A DNA stretch of 64,000 nt from NCBI GenBank assembly GCA_003971905.1, contig RSEE01000095.1:124001-188000 (forward strand), written 5' to 3'. Each line of letters opens with the position of its first letter. Position 1 is the first letter of the stretch. Positions 37,901-48,676 of the stretch are shown piece after piece. This DNA comes from Moniliella sp. 'wahieum' (Eukaryota > Basidiomycota > Moniliellomycetes > Moniliellales > Moniliellaceae). The position numbers and the translations under genes are program-made. A model generated the notes under the pieces. That model ran no database searches and was not told where the DNA came from. It saw only the letters and a list, made by a program, of their open reading frames with translations.

Positions 37901-38506
37901 GGCCCAGGTGGACGAGTTGAACAAGGAACTGACCACGAGTCGTGCAAATGAGAAGGTACGTGATCGTCTGCCCTGCCACTGCTACTTTTTGCGTCTGCCC
38001 CAATACTAAACTACATTGAACTGAACTGAACTAACCTGACACTTATCATCGACCCAGAACCTGCGCGACGAAGTGGGTCAGCTCACCACCCAATTCGCCG
38101 CCGTCGAGACGGAGTGGCGTCAATGAAGGAGACGTTGGTCAGCAAGGACGTGTACGACGATGCCTGCCGCGAAACCGAGCTGGCACGGCGCGAGACGGAC
38201 ACGCTACGTACCGAGCGGGACGAGTTGCGTAGGCAACTGGATGCCCTGCGCGCCGACTTGGCTCGCACCACCACTTTGGCCTCGACCTCCACCACGGCAC
38301 TCAAGGGAACCCAGCATACGTTTACGTCTCCGCGCGCTGTTCTGCACGAGGTGCAGGATGAGAACCTCGCTCCGGCCCAGACGGAACAACTGGACCAGCC
38401 CAAACTCTCCTTTGCATCCTTTGTTCCGGGCCGCGAACGTGCTCAGCCGTACGACTGGTCCACCGACCTTGTCGTGCAAGAAGATGACGATGGCTGGTGG
38501 AGCTGA
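31941..38506 (+). CDS. Very large disordered and coiled-coil protein, function unknown
   Basis: About 2,100 codons in many frames. The first third is Pro/Ala/Ser-rich, with two copies of a motif (YTPLKLSGHNSTPSVALDP). An intron probably lies at 33680-33730 (GTGAGC...ATCAG). The middle has Ser/Pro segments with SASFTFVAPP-like stretches and a Gln tract (35938-35963). From about 35850 it becomes helical (ALADTLDERMSSSFEAAQAEL), and from about 37060 to 38250 it is a long heptad-like coiled coil (EVEDLESRLESAQTTATTATE...). A second intron is near 37955-38057 (GTACGT...CCCAG). It ends YDWSTDLVVQEDDDGWWS, stop at 38506. I recognise no family; a cytoskeletal, polarity or spindle-associated scaffold is possible but unproven. 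The first region may include unrecognised introns. Confidence 0.6.
32047..32065 (+). repeat. Poly(C) tract near the start of the coiled-coil gene
   Basis: A long C run inside a Pro-coding or intronic stretch of the N-terminal region. Reading frame across it is unreliable. Confidence 0.7.
32127..32530 (+). repeat. Duplicated coding segment of about 80 bp
   Basis: Two copies (about 32127-32206 and 32450-32530) encode YTPLKL[AS]GHNSTPSVALDP followed by AFAASL. They differ mostly at third codon positions, which implies selection on the peptide. The spacer is Pro/Arg-rich and itself repetitive (CCCTCGCCCCGG units). Confidence 0.75.
35938..35963 (+). repeat. CAG repeat encoding poly-Gln in the coiled-coil gene
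   Basis: Consecutive CAG/CAA codons (about eight Gln) after KQGITRAV. Confidence 0.85.
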
Positions 38507-39611
38507 GCCCCGGACCCCGGACCTTGGCCTGAACCTCCAAACGCCAATCCCCTCCCTCAAAACCTTCTCCAACAGCTTCAACCCTCAACCCTCGAAACCC
38601 TCAAAACTCAAAACTCTCAATTCTCAACTCTCAACTCTCAACCACCAACCATCTCATTCACAACCTTTTTAGTTCACCCACATATATGTTGATCCTGCCT
38701 TTACCCCCTCTCCTCTTTCTCCTGGCTACTCCTCTCCGTCTCACCAATTTTGACCGTTGTACCCGTTGCGCCTACCCCAAGAACGCCATTGGACCAGCCC
38801 GGCTTCCCCCCCCCCCCCCCCCAGGGCGAGCTGAGAGCTGAGAGCTGAGAGCTGAGCGCTGAGCGCTCAGCTGCGAGCTACTGGCTGGCTTCCATGGTTT
38901 CTTCCCCCTGCGCCTATCCGTCCTGTTCTCCCGAATCTCCGATGCTATGTGTGCTGTCTTTTCTCCCAAACTCCCAAAAGGAACTTTTGTCCAAACATAA
39001 GGTAAAGAAGAAAAAAACAAATGAGAATAGGGGTATGTATAGGAGGGGGAGGTTGTGGATCTGGTAAGTGGAGGAGCCTGATTTAGTTGGTAGGATGTAA
39101 CCCCCCCCAGCGGGACGGGGTGAAAAAAATAGTGCCTTCTGGTAAAAGCATCAAGATCAATGTTATCAACCGTTGCGGTCTCCAGTGCGGCGCATGAAAA
39201 CAGTGAGAAACGGGCCGCTGGCGCTCAGTGTTTGCGCCAAAAGGGTAAAACAAACGTATGCCATGCAGAATCGGCATGAAAATATGCAGCAAGAAAAGGG
39301 TAGATAGTATAGTTTGGAGAAAGAGATCAAGAAGTTGAGGATGATCGCAACCACGAGAAAGAACACGTCTCAGCTCTCGGCTCTCAGCCTGAGAATTTGA
39401 GAGGGTAAAAAAAGGGTACGATGGAAATAGAGGCCATAAAACAAGGGTGGGAAAGGTATAGAATCGCCCGCCGCGTGGGGATCACGAGCTGAAGGCACAC
39501 TGTGGTGCGGGCGAGGGGTATGCACAAACGCGGAGGAGGGGGTATAAACTCGGTATAGACGGAAGGGAGAAATGGTAAGAGAGGGGTAAAATGCGAGTGT
39601 TGGAATCGATA
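38507..39611. other. Intergenic region between convergent genes, rich in simple repeats
   Basis: About 1.1 kb. Contains CAACTCTCAA-type repeats (38600-38645), a C17 run (38806-38822), a GAGCTGA heptamer array (38828-38868) and purine-rich stretches (39400-39590). No gene is supported. Confidence 0.5.
38828..38868. repeat. 7-bp tandem repeat (GAGCTGA/GCGCTGA)
   Basis: About five copies directly after a C17 run. Related words occur at 4380-4405, 22741-22788 and 39369-39390. Confidence 0.8.
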
Positions 39612-42315
39612 TTACTCTTGCATCTCGGGCACCTGATCCAGTTCGGAAGGTTGGCCCATATCAGAAGATGCCAGTGCCGTCAGTTGTTCGACCAAGGCCT
39701 TGGTGAACACTTCTTCAGTCAATGAGCTGCCTCGGGTCACACCATCCACAATCCGCACGTTTGCGTTGATGGGAGCGAGGGATTTGGGGTACAAATGGTA
39801 TCGTGGCGGGCCTGGATCAGTGTGAGTGGGATGAGCACCCCTGCCATCGAAACAGAGGGAAGGTGGGCTAGGATCGAGGCAGAATGGGAAGCGGAAGCCA
39901 AGGTTTCCTGTAGGTGTAACAGACTGGTGTGTCAATACCTCGGTGTCGTCCTTGAATAAAGCGGGAAGATACGTACCTCGTCGTTGGAAGTCAGGTTGGG
40001 CACGGAGCGGCCTTGAGCACGCTGCCAAGCGTTCCAAGCATGGGCCAGAGCCAGCTTTCCTGGTTGAGTTTCGTCCGTGGTGGGGTGCGCCAAGTTGGAT
40101 ACGACAGATTGGAGGACCGATTCGTACTCGTTCACCGTGATTGTATCTTCTTCCTTAGCGGGGACGAGATCAAGAGCGGCCCGGACCTGGCCCCACGCGT
40201 CGCTACAGCTGATGGAGGCTGCGGCCAAATCATGCGAGGTCGGATGACCAAAATCAACATCATGGGCCACCAGGGCTTTGGCAATTTTGGGGAAGGCAAG
40301 TGCGTACGTCCATGCGGGGACGACCCCCGTGCCTCTGGCAACGAGAATGCTCCAGTTGGCAATGGAGAGCCTTGAACGTAACGCCTCCAGTTGAATAGGA
40401 GTAGGAATGGCGTCGTTCGCCACAGAATGGGGGATGGTGACGAGCACAATTTGCTGATGCATTGTGTCGAGGACGGATCGCACGAAACTAGGTACCATTT
40501 CCGAGTCCGTCGCAGACTCAACCATGTCGGGAAGGTACAATAGGGGTTGATTCAGGGCATTGGCTTGGCCAAAAATTGAATAGTGCATCGCTTCCCCCCC
40601 GACAAAAGTGATCTCCCCAGACTCGAGCTCCCCACTCCGACCCCACTGGAACAAGGAAAATCGCGGGACAATCTTTTTGTGGGACTTGATTATCGCAGAA
40701 GAAGCCCCCACTCCGTCCCGAGCCAAGTCTGCACCAAGGTCGGTTGAGCCCCGGGGCGATCCGAGAAGAGAATGAGACGGCGAGGTGGGCGAGCGGAGGA
40801 TGATGGAGGCCGAGCGAGCATCGGTGGAAGCCAAACTGTTCAAGCGAGCGCGCCGCTTGCCCTCGCGCGACGCGACTGCCGATACAGACGTGGTTGCTGC
40901 GTGGGGATCTGTCGGAAGGGCAAACTCGCCTCCAATGTCGCCCATTTGCAAGCCTACCATGGGCGCAGCCGAGATCGGTTCGGCACTCACTACGGGGCGG
41001 GCCAAACTCGGAGCCCCCAATAACGAGTGTCGCGGCGTATGACTGCGTCCAGAGGCAGTAGACCACACGCGCATCCGGCGGTGCGTTGACACACTCATCG
41101 CAACACCCGGCGAGTCGAGAGGAGACGAGATCGAGGGCGACGACTCCAACGTACCCAAAGACAATTGTAGTCCTACTCCTTTGCCGCCCTGGGTACTGGC
41201 CGGGGCAGCCGGTAGAGTCATCGAGTCAGTGACTGGCTGTGCCCCCCAGTTTCAAGCATGGAGGTTGACAAGTCTACTTTTTTGGAGGGGAACAGGACGC
41301 CACCAGAAGCGAGCCCGGCGGTAACCACAGCTGTATGGGTAGTGGGATCCTTCGTCCCGGCCGCTTGAATTGGTTCAGTCGATTGGGGTTGGTCAATAAC
41401 AACCGGATCCGATCCGGTTTTGACGGTTTCAACAGGGTTGAAAGGTGGCGGGAAGGGGAGAGAAGCAGGTGCGGTAGGTGCAGGCTTCGGACATTGCTCG
41501 GTAGGAGCTATAGTGGCTGCTGTAGTATGCGAACGTGGACGAGACGGAGACGAGGCCCTAGGAGCGGGCCTAGACTGCGACACAAATGCCCCCGTGGTGG
41601 GACTTTTGGGAGGCGAGATTTGGAACGACGCAGGCCGATCTGTGTGCAAGTGCATACTAGCTGATCGCACGGCCGCGCTCATGGCGAGGGACATGCGTCT
41701 GGTGCGGGTACGCACCCGACTGACTGGAGACGCGGGCTTCTCAGTGGCAAGCGAGGTTGGAGGCGCACCTCCTGAACCCACCTCTTGAACAGGAAACAGA
41801 ACAGTTGCGTGCGCAGGCGCCCTCGAGCTGGCGGCTTTCTCGTCCATCATCTCCGTCTCACGGCGAGGCGAAGCGCCCAGAGCGCTAGCGAGGCTCATGG
41901 TGCGCAAATGGGAAGGGCGGGTGACATTGGAGTGGATATAGATGCGCGAGCGGAGTCGGCCAAAGCTTGTGCTCGTCAAGGACGGTGCTGGGGCGATGGA
42001 GGGATTGAGCAGGGACGCGTTCTCGTCCCCTGTTGCCCCCCCCAAGGACGGGAAGGGATGCAGGGGGGCTTCATCGGCCCGGACGTTTGACTGGCACGCG
42101 ACAAGGTGCGCCGTCGAATGGCCTCGGGAAAAGATGTCATCATGGGGAGGGGATGGGGAAGAAGGGGAATAGAGGTGGTGGTGGTCGGGCGTCGAGCAAA
42201 TGCAAGGCCCTAGAGCAGAAGAATCCAGAGACGTCTCGTTGTGGCGCACAAAAACCCTGCCCACAGCAGGATTTAATATCGACGCTGGCGCTGGGCCGAG
42301 CAAAAGCCTATACAT
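39612..42315 (-). CDS. Alpha/beta-hydrolase-like protein with long disordered N-terminus
   Basis: The first about 450 residues (from ATG 42315, or 41898 MSLASALGASPRRE) are Ser/Pro/Arg-rich with many SP/TP sites. The C-terminal part reads like an alpha/beta-hydrolase core: EAMHYSIFGQANALNQP, LLYLPDMVESATDSEMV, QQIVLVTIPHSV, NWSILVARGTGVVPAW and LVAHDVDFGHPTSHDLA. The position expected for the nucleophile (GxSxG) reads ARGTGVVP with no Ser, so catalysis is doubtful. An intron at 39908-39976 (GTACGT...TACAG) joins NDE to GNLGFRFPF. One frame change near 41220. The fold assignment is tentative. Confidence 0.45.
39908..39976 (-). other. Intron in the alpha/beta-hydrolase-like gene
   Basis: Donor GTACGT and acceptor CCTACAG on the minus strand, 69 bp. 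The following exon ends ...LDQVPEMQE at 39612. Confidence 0.75.
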
Positions 42316-43288
42316 AGCACCCCCTGTAGGACGCCCCCCGTCCTCTGCTCTGCTGCCCTCCCCGACAGGTCAACCCGATCAACCTGATCAACGCGCGCAT
42401 CTCAGTCATCACATGCATCATCGACATCCGTCGCCATCATACCCACCACCCCACCGATCCTCTCGGTTTCGCAAAACCTTCAGTTGGTGTGATGTGGGGG
42501 TGATAGCTTGTCCAGGCTGGTGCCACGGCTCAGGGGCACTAGACCAGTTCATATGCCAGAGAATCGACGTGCTACTGCGCGCGCGCCCGCCTTTCCTGTC
42601 CTCCTTCTCTGCAGTTGGTGTCTTAGTTGTCTCTCTCCACATCACCGCTCCCCTCTTCGCTTCGGTCGTAGCCGCGTTCCCCCTCTCTGTAACTGATAGA
42701 CTGGCCATCTTTCCTGTAGACTGCTCGTCGGAGAGTGCCATGTTCTACGGCTCAACAACTTCTGCCAAAGAAGAGATAGATACATCAAAGCAAAAAACCC
42801 GAAAACATTTGATTGTTGCCAGGTTTTGCATCACCGTCTCGCGTCGACACCACCGCCCCGCCTCCACTGCCATGATCATGCTACTACAATAAGCGCTAAG
42901 CCCGCATCTGCACAACCGGCGCAAGCGCCCGATGTGATTGTAACTGTGGGATAAATTCAGCATATGTGCTACACAGAAGAGCCAGAGAGTGAGTTGTGTG
43001 GAGATGCCCGAGAAGTCGTTTTCTCTTATCATTCCGTTTACAACCTAGCCACTTTACCCACTTTGTGGAGGTCCAGGGTCATGCCCTTCGATTTCTCAAT
43101 AAAGTAGCTTACATCCTACTTTCCCACCGACTGGGCGCCATCATCCCCTTTGCCAACCAAAAAGAGAAGCAGGAGCAGGAGGTTCTTCCCCAACGTCTCA
43201 GCAAACAAAAGTGCCACAAAGGTCGAGTCGCTCTATCTTCCACACTGGAAAAAAGACCTGAACGAAAGTCCAATCGTCGTTGCCATCT
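42316..43288. other. Intergenic region upstream of tRNA-Asn copy 1
   Basis: About 970 bp. A minus-strand frame at 42418-42741 (107 codons, hydrophilic, MALSDEQSTGKMASLSVTER...) is the best small-gene candidate but has no recognisable family. The rest appears non-coding. Confidence 0.35.
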
Positions 43289-43386
43289 GTTCTATTAGCT
43301 CAGTTGGCTAGAGCGTCCGACTGTTACACAGACGGCCTGTGCCCCTTTGGCATCGGGAGGTCGTTGGTTCGAGCCCAACATGGAAC
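43289..43386 (+). tRNA. tRNA-Asn (anticodon GTT) with a 25-nt intron
   Basis: A full cloverleaf can be drawn. Acceptor GTTCTAT/ATGGAAC (one T-G pair), D arm GCTC/GAGC, anticodon stem TCCGA/TCGGG, T arm GTTGG/CCAAC with loop TTCGAGC. The anticodon GTT is at 43323-43325. An intron of 25 nt (43327-43351) sits between positions 37 and 38, the standard place. The mature length is 73 nt. Internal A box (TAGCTCAGTTGG) and B box (GGTTCGAGCCC) are present. A second, nearly identical copy is at 61432-61529. Confidence 0.95.
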
Positions 43387-43390
43387 GAAA

Positions 43391-43405
43391 ACTTTTATTG
43401 CTTTT
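43391..43405 (+). terminator. Pol III terminator after tRNA-Asn copy 1
   Basis: T4 runs at 43392 and 43402, just past the tRNA 3' end. Confidence 0.6.
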
Positions 43406-43408
43406 GCC

Positions 43409-43561
43409 GATGAGACCTAGAGTCCTGATGGTCCTCGAAGGTGATGCAATCGCACTGATGGTGGCGGTGGGGTAATCAGCAATGCCTATAGATGAACATC
43501 AAGCAGCGAGTCGCTATCAGGGGCTATAAGCTGCAGGGCAAAAGGAGGGAGAAAAAGGATA
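43409..43561. repeat. Dispersed repeat, copy A (retroelement remnant)
   Basis: About 150 bp, clearly homologous to 48811-48967. Shared blocks include GAGTCCTGATGGTCCT, GGTGATGCAATCGCACTG and GAACATCAAGCAG. It starts 22 bp after the tRNA-Asn gene, a common landing place for LTR retroelements. Confidence 0.8.
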
Positions 43562-43734
43562 GATATAACTGTGTGCGAGTCAGCACCAGCTTTGGCTCAA
43601 AAGACGCAGCCGCTCCTGTCACTGTAACATCGTTTGATCCCTGTAACCCCCGCCCCCCGTTCCTCCGTATATAACCCTCCTATCATCCTCTCCTCAGCTC
43701 TTCTTGTGCTCACACCACCACCACCACATCGCCA

Positions 43735-46235
43735 ATGGAAGGGCACGCCTCCCACACCTGTTCCCCTGCCGCCCGCCGTCCGGCTCGTCTGGCCCAATTC
43801 CGCCCCCGACACTTCCTGCAGCCAACAGCCCCCAACCCTGCCACCAGCCGCTTTACCGCCCCCTTCCTGCCCTGGGAATGGGCCCGTGTGCCGCATGAAG
43901 TTCTGCTGCAGATCATGGAAACGGCTGCCGCCATCAGCAGCGATCTGTTGTTCCCTTGCCTCCTCGTGTGCCGGACGTGGAGCGCGGCCGCAGTCATCCC
44001 GCTCTGGCATTCTCCCTCGTTTCCCCATCCGGCTACCTTGGACCGCTTCACCTCCGTCTTGGCCCAGGCCCAACAGACCCATTCCACTTTTTACCCATAC
44101 CCCATCTTGGTTCGCAAACTCGACCTTTCCGTCCTGCCCGATGACTTCCTGTCACCGAATGACTAAGCTCGCTCCAATTTCCAATTCCGCATCCTGTGTC
44201 TCTCGCTCTTCCCTTCCCTTTTGCTTCTGTTCTCTGCCTGATGCCTTCTGTTTCCTCCCACGAACGATCTTGCCTTTCCCCCCGCCTCTGACAGGACCTT
44301 GGTCTCCCTCGTTTAGCCCCGACTGTTACACTTCCCGCCGCTCCGAACCGTGCACGTGGATAGCTTTAAATTGTGCACGCGCACGCAAACACTGGTACTC
44401 AGCGACCGCGGGTGCGACTTGTTGACGGACGTCCAAGTCGCCGCTCTGATCCGAGCCTACCCTCGCCTCTGCCACGTGGGTCTCTTATGCATGGACAATG
44501 TCGGCCCATCGACGATGGAGGCCTTGACGTTGGCCCGTGAGTTGCAACATCTTGAGCTGAAGGACTGTACGTTCGTTACGAGCACCATGGTGGAGCAAGT
44601 GCTACTCAAGTGTCCCCTACTCAAAGAGGTCCACCTGGGCGGCACCCACAACATAATAGGCGACCGGGGGATTGGTGCTCTGGCCCGTCTCTGTCTTCAC
44701 CTCGAGCACGTCGAGCTAGACAGCCTTATCTACATTACCGACCAGGCAGTGCGAGCGCTGTGGACGCAGAATTCGTACGCACGCTGCGCATGTGGAATTG
44801 CCCTACGTTGACCTCATATGCGTTCCCCAACCGCGGCGACGTCCCCCTTCCATCAACAGGCATCACGGCTGCTGCCACCACAACCCGCGATCCACAGGGT
44901 TCGGGTCGGCCCTTTCTCGAAGATAGCAGCAGCTTACCGCCTCCGCACGACCTATCCCGGTCGGACGACGACCAAGCTTCCCCCGAGACTGCCGACCTAC
45001 ATCCTGCGTTAGCTCTGAGCTGTACCAAACTGTACCAACCGCTCCTGATGGGCAAGTGCTTGACAACGGTTTCCTTGATGGGCTGTAGCCAACTCACCGA
45101 TTCAGCGATTCAGGGACTCGTTGCCGCAGCGCCCCATTTTCAAGACGTAACGTTGGGCATGTGTCCGCAGTTGGGCGATGGAGCGCTGGACGCCTTGGCC
45201 CAGTTTTGGGCAAAGGCTTGCAGTTTGTCCTGTTGGCGTATTTGAGCCACATTACGGATGCGGGGGTGGTGCGGCTGACGCAACAGTGCACGGGCCTGAA
45301 GGGGTAACTTTGACAGAGTGTCCGCTGAGTGATCGGTCGGTGTTGAACCTGATGGTTCGTCTCCGCCAGCTGCGCGGGATTGCGCTGCACCGCATGCGGG
45401 GGTTGAGCACGATGAGTGTGTATGCGCTGGCGCTTTGTCAGTCACTGCAAAAGCGGTGCTTCTAGGCGGGTGGCAGCCGGCGTTCACTCCGTCGCCTATC
45501 TTTCATCTCCTGATTACGCTCCCGCACTTGCATAGCCTTAAGCTCAACGTCAATCCTGTGAATCAAACGAAGGATTCGCAGCAATCTTTCCAGCCCAATC
45601 CAGCCGACTCGCTTGGTCCGGCGTGGTGGGACCCAGCCAGCTCGCTCGGTCCGGCGTGGTGGGACCCAGCCGGTTCGCTTAGTCCTGAGTGGTGGGACCC
45701 AGCCATCTCGAGCTACGTTCGCCATCAGGGCGTAGTCGCGCTTAAAGAGTACATGATCAATTGTCTTTACCGCCCCGGCACTGTCCGGGTTGTCCTGTCG
45801 CTCCCGCTGTACGACAGGGATGGCTTTCTGGCCCAAGCCCTGCTCCCCTCTCCGCCCCCCTATCATTACCAACATAGAAGCACGTTCACCCTTCCCGATC
45901 CTATAAACTTTTTGGTGCCGCCAACAGCGGACTCGCGCCAGTGGCGGCAACAATACCACCACCAACAAAAACGTGAACAACCACAACCACAACCCCAACC
46001 ACAACCACAACCACAACCACAACCACAACAGCAACCACAACAACAACACGAATCATCACCGCCCCTTCTTCCTACCTTGCACCAACGGATCAAGGCGCGT
46101 CTGTCGCAACGGAACCGGCGCCGATCAATGAGACGCTGGACCCTGTTATGGCGCGCTCCGTTCATCTTCGGACACCGAGCCCCGCATTTCTTTGACCTCT
46201 CATCGAAGCACACGCCAGCCCCACGACACTTGTGA
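43735..46235 (+). CDS. GRR1: F-box/leucine-rich-repeat protein, Grr1-like
   Basis: Substrate receptor of an SCF ubiquitin ligase; Grr1 proteins link nutrient sensing to cyclin turnover. The N-terminal F-box is VPHEVLLQIMETAAAISSDL, LLVCRTWSAAAVIPLWHSPS. After a gap with an intron or frame loss (44164-44350), leucine-rich repeats follow: LQHLELKDCTFVTSTMVEQV, LKEVHLGGTHNIIGDRGI, LEHVELDSLIYITDQAV, LTTVSLMGCSQLTDSAIQ, FQDVTLGMCPQLGDGALD and LAYLSHITDAGVVRL. Four frame changes are all single-base losses. The tail has three 11-residue SLGPAWWDPA repeats and a Gln-Pro tract, then a basic end (RNRRRSMRRW). Assignment to Grr1 rather than another F-box/LRR protein is by overall layout. Confidence 0.75.
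45609..45707 (+). repeat. 33-bp tandem repeat in the Grr1-like gene, three copies
   Basis: Each unit encodes SLGPAWWDPA plus one residue. The third unit reads SLSPEWWDPAI. Units differ by a few bases. Confidence 0.9.
45979..46047 (+). repeat. CAACCA repeat encoding Gln-Pro tract
   Basis: Hexanucleotide array coding alternating Gln-Pro, then Gln-rich, in the C-terminal tail of the Grr1-like protein. Confidence 0.9.
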
Positions 46236-46785
46236 ATAAGAGTCAGCACGGGCAACTTGCCGCGGATACTTTCCGTGGAAAGCCAGGAAAGGACCGGACT
46301 TATTAAACGGTACGAAGCTTCGTATCTGCGGCGCCCGGTCTTGGTAGAACCCCACATCTACTGCGCCCAACGGATCGCAGTATGGGCATAACAGGCCGCC
46401 CTTTATCTCTTACTACTGTAGATTTCCTTCTGTTGATGCCTTCTGTTCTGATGTTGCGGTATATTGAAGCAGCCCTGTCTGTGAGGCTTGCTGGCGGTGG
46501 CCCTCACCGCCCAACCCCTGTCTTCCCCCCAACTTCCTTCTTCACTCTTCACCTTTACGCTTACGAATTTAGTACGACTTACGTGGACCGCTCTGCAAGC
46601 CGCGGTTACTAGTATGAGTAGGCTATCGACTTGCACTACCCGTCCATCTGCAAGGACTATAGGAGCGCGACTAGGACGTTAGTAGTGAGGTAAATGCGTT
46701 CTTATCCTTGAAGACAGACGGGCGCGCGCGCGAATCACTGATGTTGCGCAGGGAGGGCGGCTGGCGGAGGACTCCCCGCGCGCCC
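46236..46785. other. Region downstream of the Gag-like ORF
   Basis: 550 bp with no reverse transcriptase, integrase or protease sequence visible in any frame, and no obvious copy of the dispersed repeat. No gene is supported. Confidence 0.4.
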
Positions 46786-48676
46786 CTATTGCTGATGATG
46801 GGGAATAGCTGTGGATGCAGCAGAACTGCCCGCGCTAGGTGCCCGTCCCTGAGAGTTAGTCCCTTGTTGGTTGGCGGAAACGAGCGGCACGGCTCCACGT
46901 GTGCTCATATGGTATGAGGCAGCGGTAGAAGGGACAAAGAGACCGCAAGGGTTGGTAGCCCACTGTGCGGTACCGTGCGAAGGGGGGTAACCAAGAATGC
47001 GTTCAGCATTTCTGCCTCCATCCTTGCGCAAGACATTGCCACTTAGGGAAGCAGCATGAGCCGGGGAGGAGGTGGTACCTCGGGACGAGCGTTCACTTCT
47101 GGAAGACCCGCCACGGGACCTAGTGTTGGTGCGATGATCGTGTCCGCGAGCAGAAGATGGAGAAAACGACGTCGCAGAAGGACGAACTGCAGATGAGTGC
47201 GTTGCCACAAGGGTCAAGAGTTCCTCGTATGTTTTATCGACATATGGAATCAACATGCCGTTCTCCTGTATCGCGTTAATGACCGCTGTACGGAGGATGG
47301 TGTCTGGCAGAGGAGAGTCCAGTCAAAAGTTGGTTTTGTGTACCAACAAACGATGCTGCTGAACAAATTGGGCCCCCGTCCGAGAAACAAAGGAAAGACC
47401 AAGGAGTTCTGTCAGCGTGTCGATTTTCTCCGACGGGGAGATGTGACCGTAGCGTTCCCGAAGGAGAGCAAACAGGGACGATGCACGAGAATCCACTTCA
47501 TTCTCATGAAATGAATCCTGAATAGTGCGATGTAGTCGGACGTAAAGGGGATCAAAAAGCTTACGGTCCAGACCGGGCTTATAACCAGCGCCGGTAGGCC
47601 CATGCTCCACGATCTCCCGTGCCCCCGGGATTGCCCGATCCATAGCCGCAAGGGTGTGGTTGGCCCACGGCCAAAATGGTTGTCCGGCCTTGAACTTGCC
47701 GTCTTTGTCCACAGTGGTAGTCAGGGTTTTCAAAGCAGATAACGTCTCAGGATCCTTGCCTTCGTCACGGAGTTGCCGGAACAAAACCATTTGTGCTTGA
47801 GGTCCAAGGTCCTGACCATAGCGGCCAACGGCATATTCATGGATTCGTTTCCAAGGCGTTCCAACGTCAATGAAGACGGTGTGCAAGTAGTCGACTGCTT
47901 CATCCAAAGTGACGGTAGAGGGAGAAACAGGGATTGCATCTTTCAGGGCAGCCGCAGAATGCGTAGTGTCGGAAGGCAGTTGCTGTATAACCTCCATAGC
48001 AGCTGGAAGGCCCACGCCAGCACCCCAACGTTTCTCGGCTGCATCCAGGAGACGGTCCGCAGATACGCCGGAACGGAAAAGCTTAGGTAAAGTTGACACG
48101 ATGGTATCATCAATCGGAGGAGTCAGCGGCGGTATCGTTGTTACCACAGGAGTATCACTAATGGATTCGTCGTGAGGCACGGGTGACGCGACCGGCTGTG
48201 GAGTTGGGACGGGATCTGGAAGGTCAGGTGTTTCGGGGGAGTGTATATGGGAAGAGGAGGGGGGGAAATGGGAAGAAGAGGAGAACCAAGATGATGTGCA
48301 AAAGTCCAACATCACTTGACGAAAGGTGGTACGCAATTCGTCGAAGTGGCGCGCGACAGCAACAGACGTTTGGGAAGACCGATCGCTGGGAATCCGCTTA
48401 ATAGGATCATCAATCATTTTCTCGATCTTGAGGTTGAGGGATGAGATACTGCGGAGATGGACTTGAAAATCAGGCGTCAGGGTTTTCTACCAGAGGGGTC
48501 TGGTCCTGAAGAACATGGTAAAGGGTTTGGTATTGGTCCAGTTGCTCTTCAGCCATCTGAGACACGCGTTCGAAGGTGATGCCTTCTGTAGGAAAAGGAG
48601 ATGGAAGATGTTCGTCTGCCCAGTCCGGGTTCGAACCCAAGGGGGAAGGGGTATTAGAGAGCGGAGTGGCGCTCAT
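46786..48676 (-). mobile_element. Gag-like ORF of a truncated retroelement
   Basis: Starts MSATPLSNTPSPLGSNPDWA at 48676. One base loss near 48475 joins it to a 365-codon stretch (EKMIDDPIKRIPSD... to LLVHKTNF). A single in-frame TGA at 47325-47323 follows, and the same frame continues LDSPLPDTILRTAVINAIQE, MLIPYVDKTYEELLTLVATH, and a Ser/Arg-rich basic tail. The helical middle (KLFDPLYVRLHRTIQDSFHE, EKIDTLTELLGLSF) followed by a basic tail resembles capsid proteins of LTR retrotransposons. No zinc knuckle and no pol region are present. A dispersed repeat (48811-48967) lies upstream. The identification is by layout and should be tested. Confidence 0.45.

Noticed and set aside
42200-42892. 230-codon plus-strand frame upstream of tRNA-Asn copy 1
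   Set aside because: It overlaps the start of the hydrolase-like gene, has mixed hydrophobic low-information sequence and no recognisable domain.
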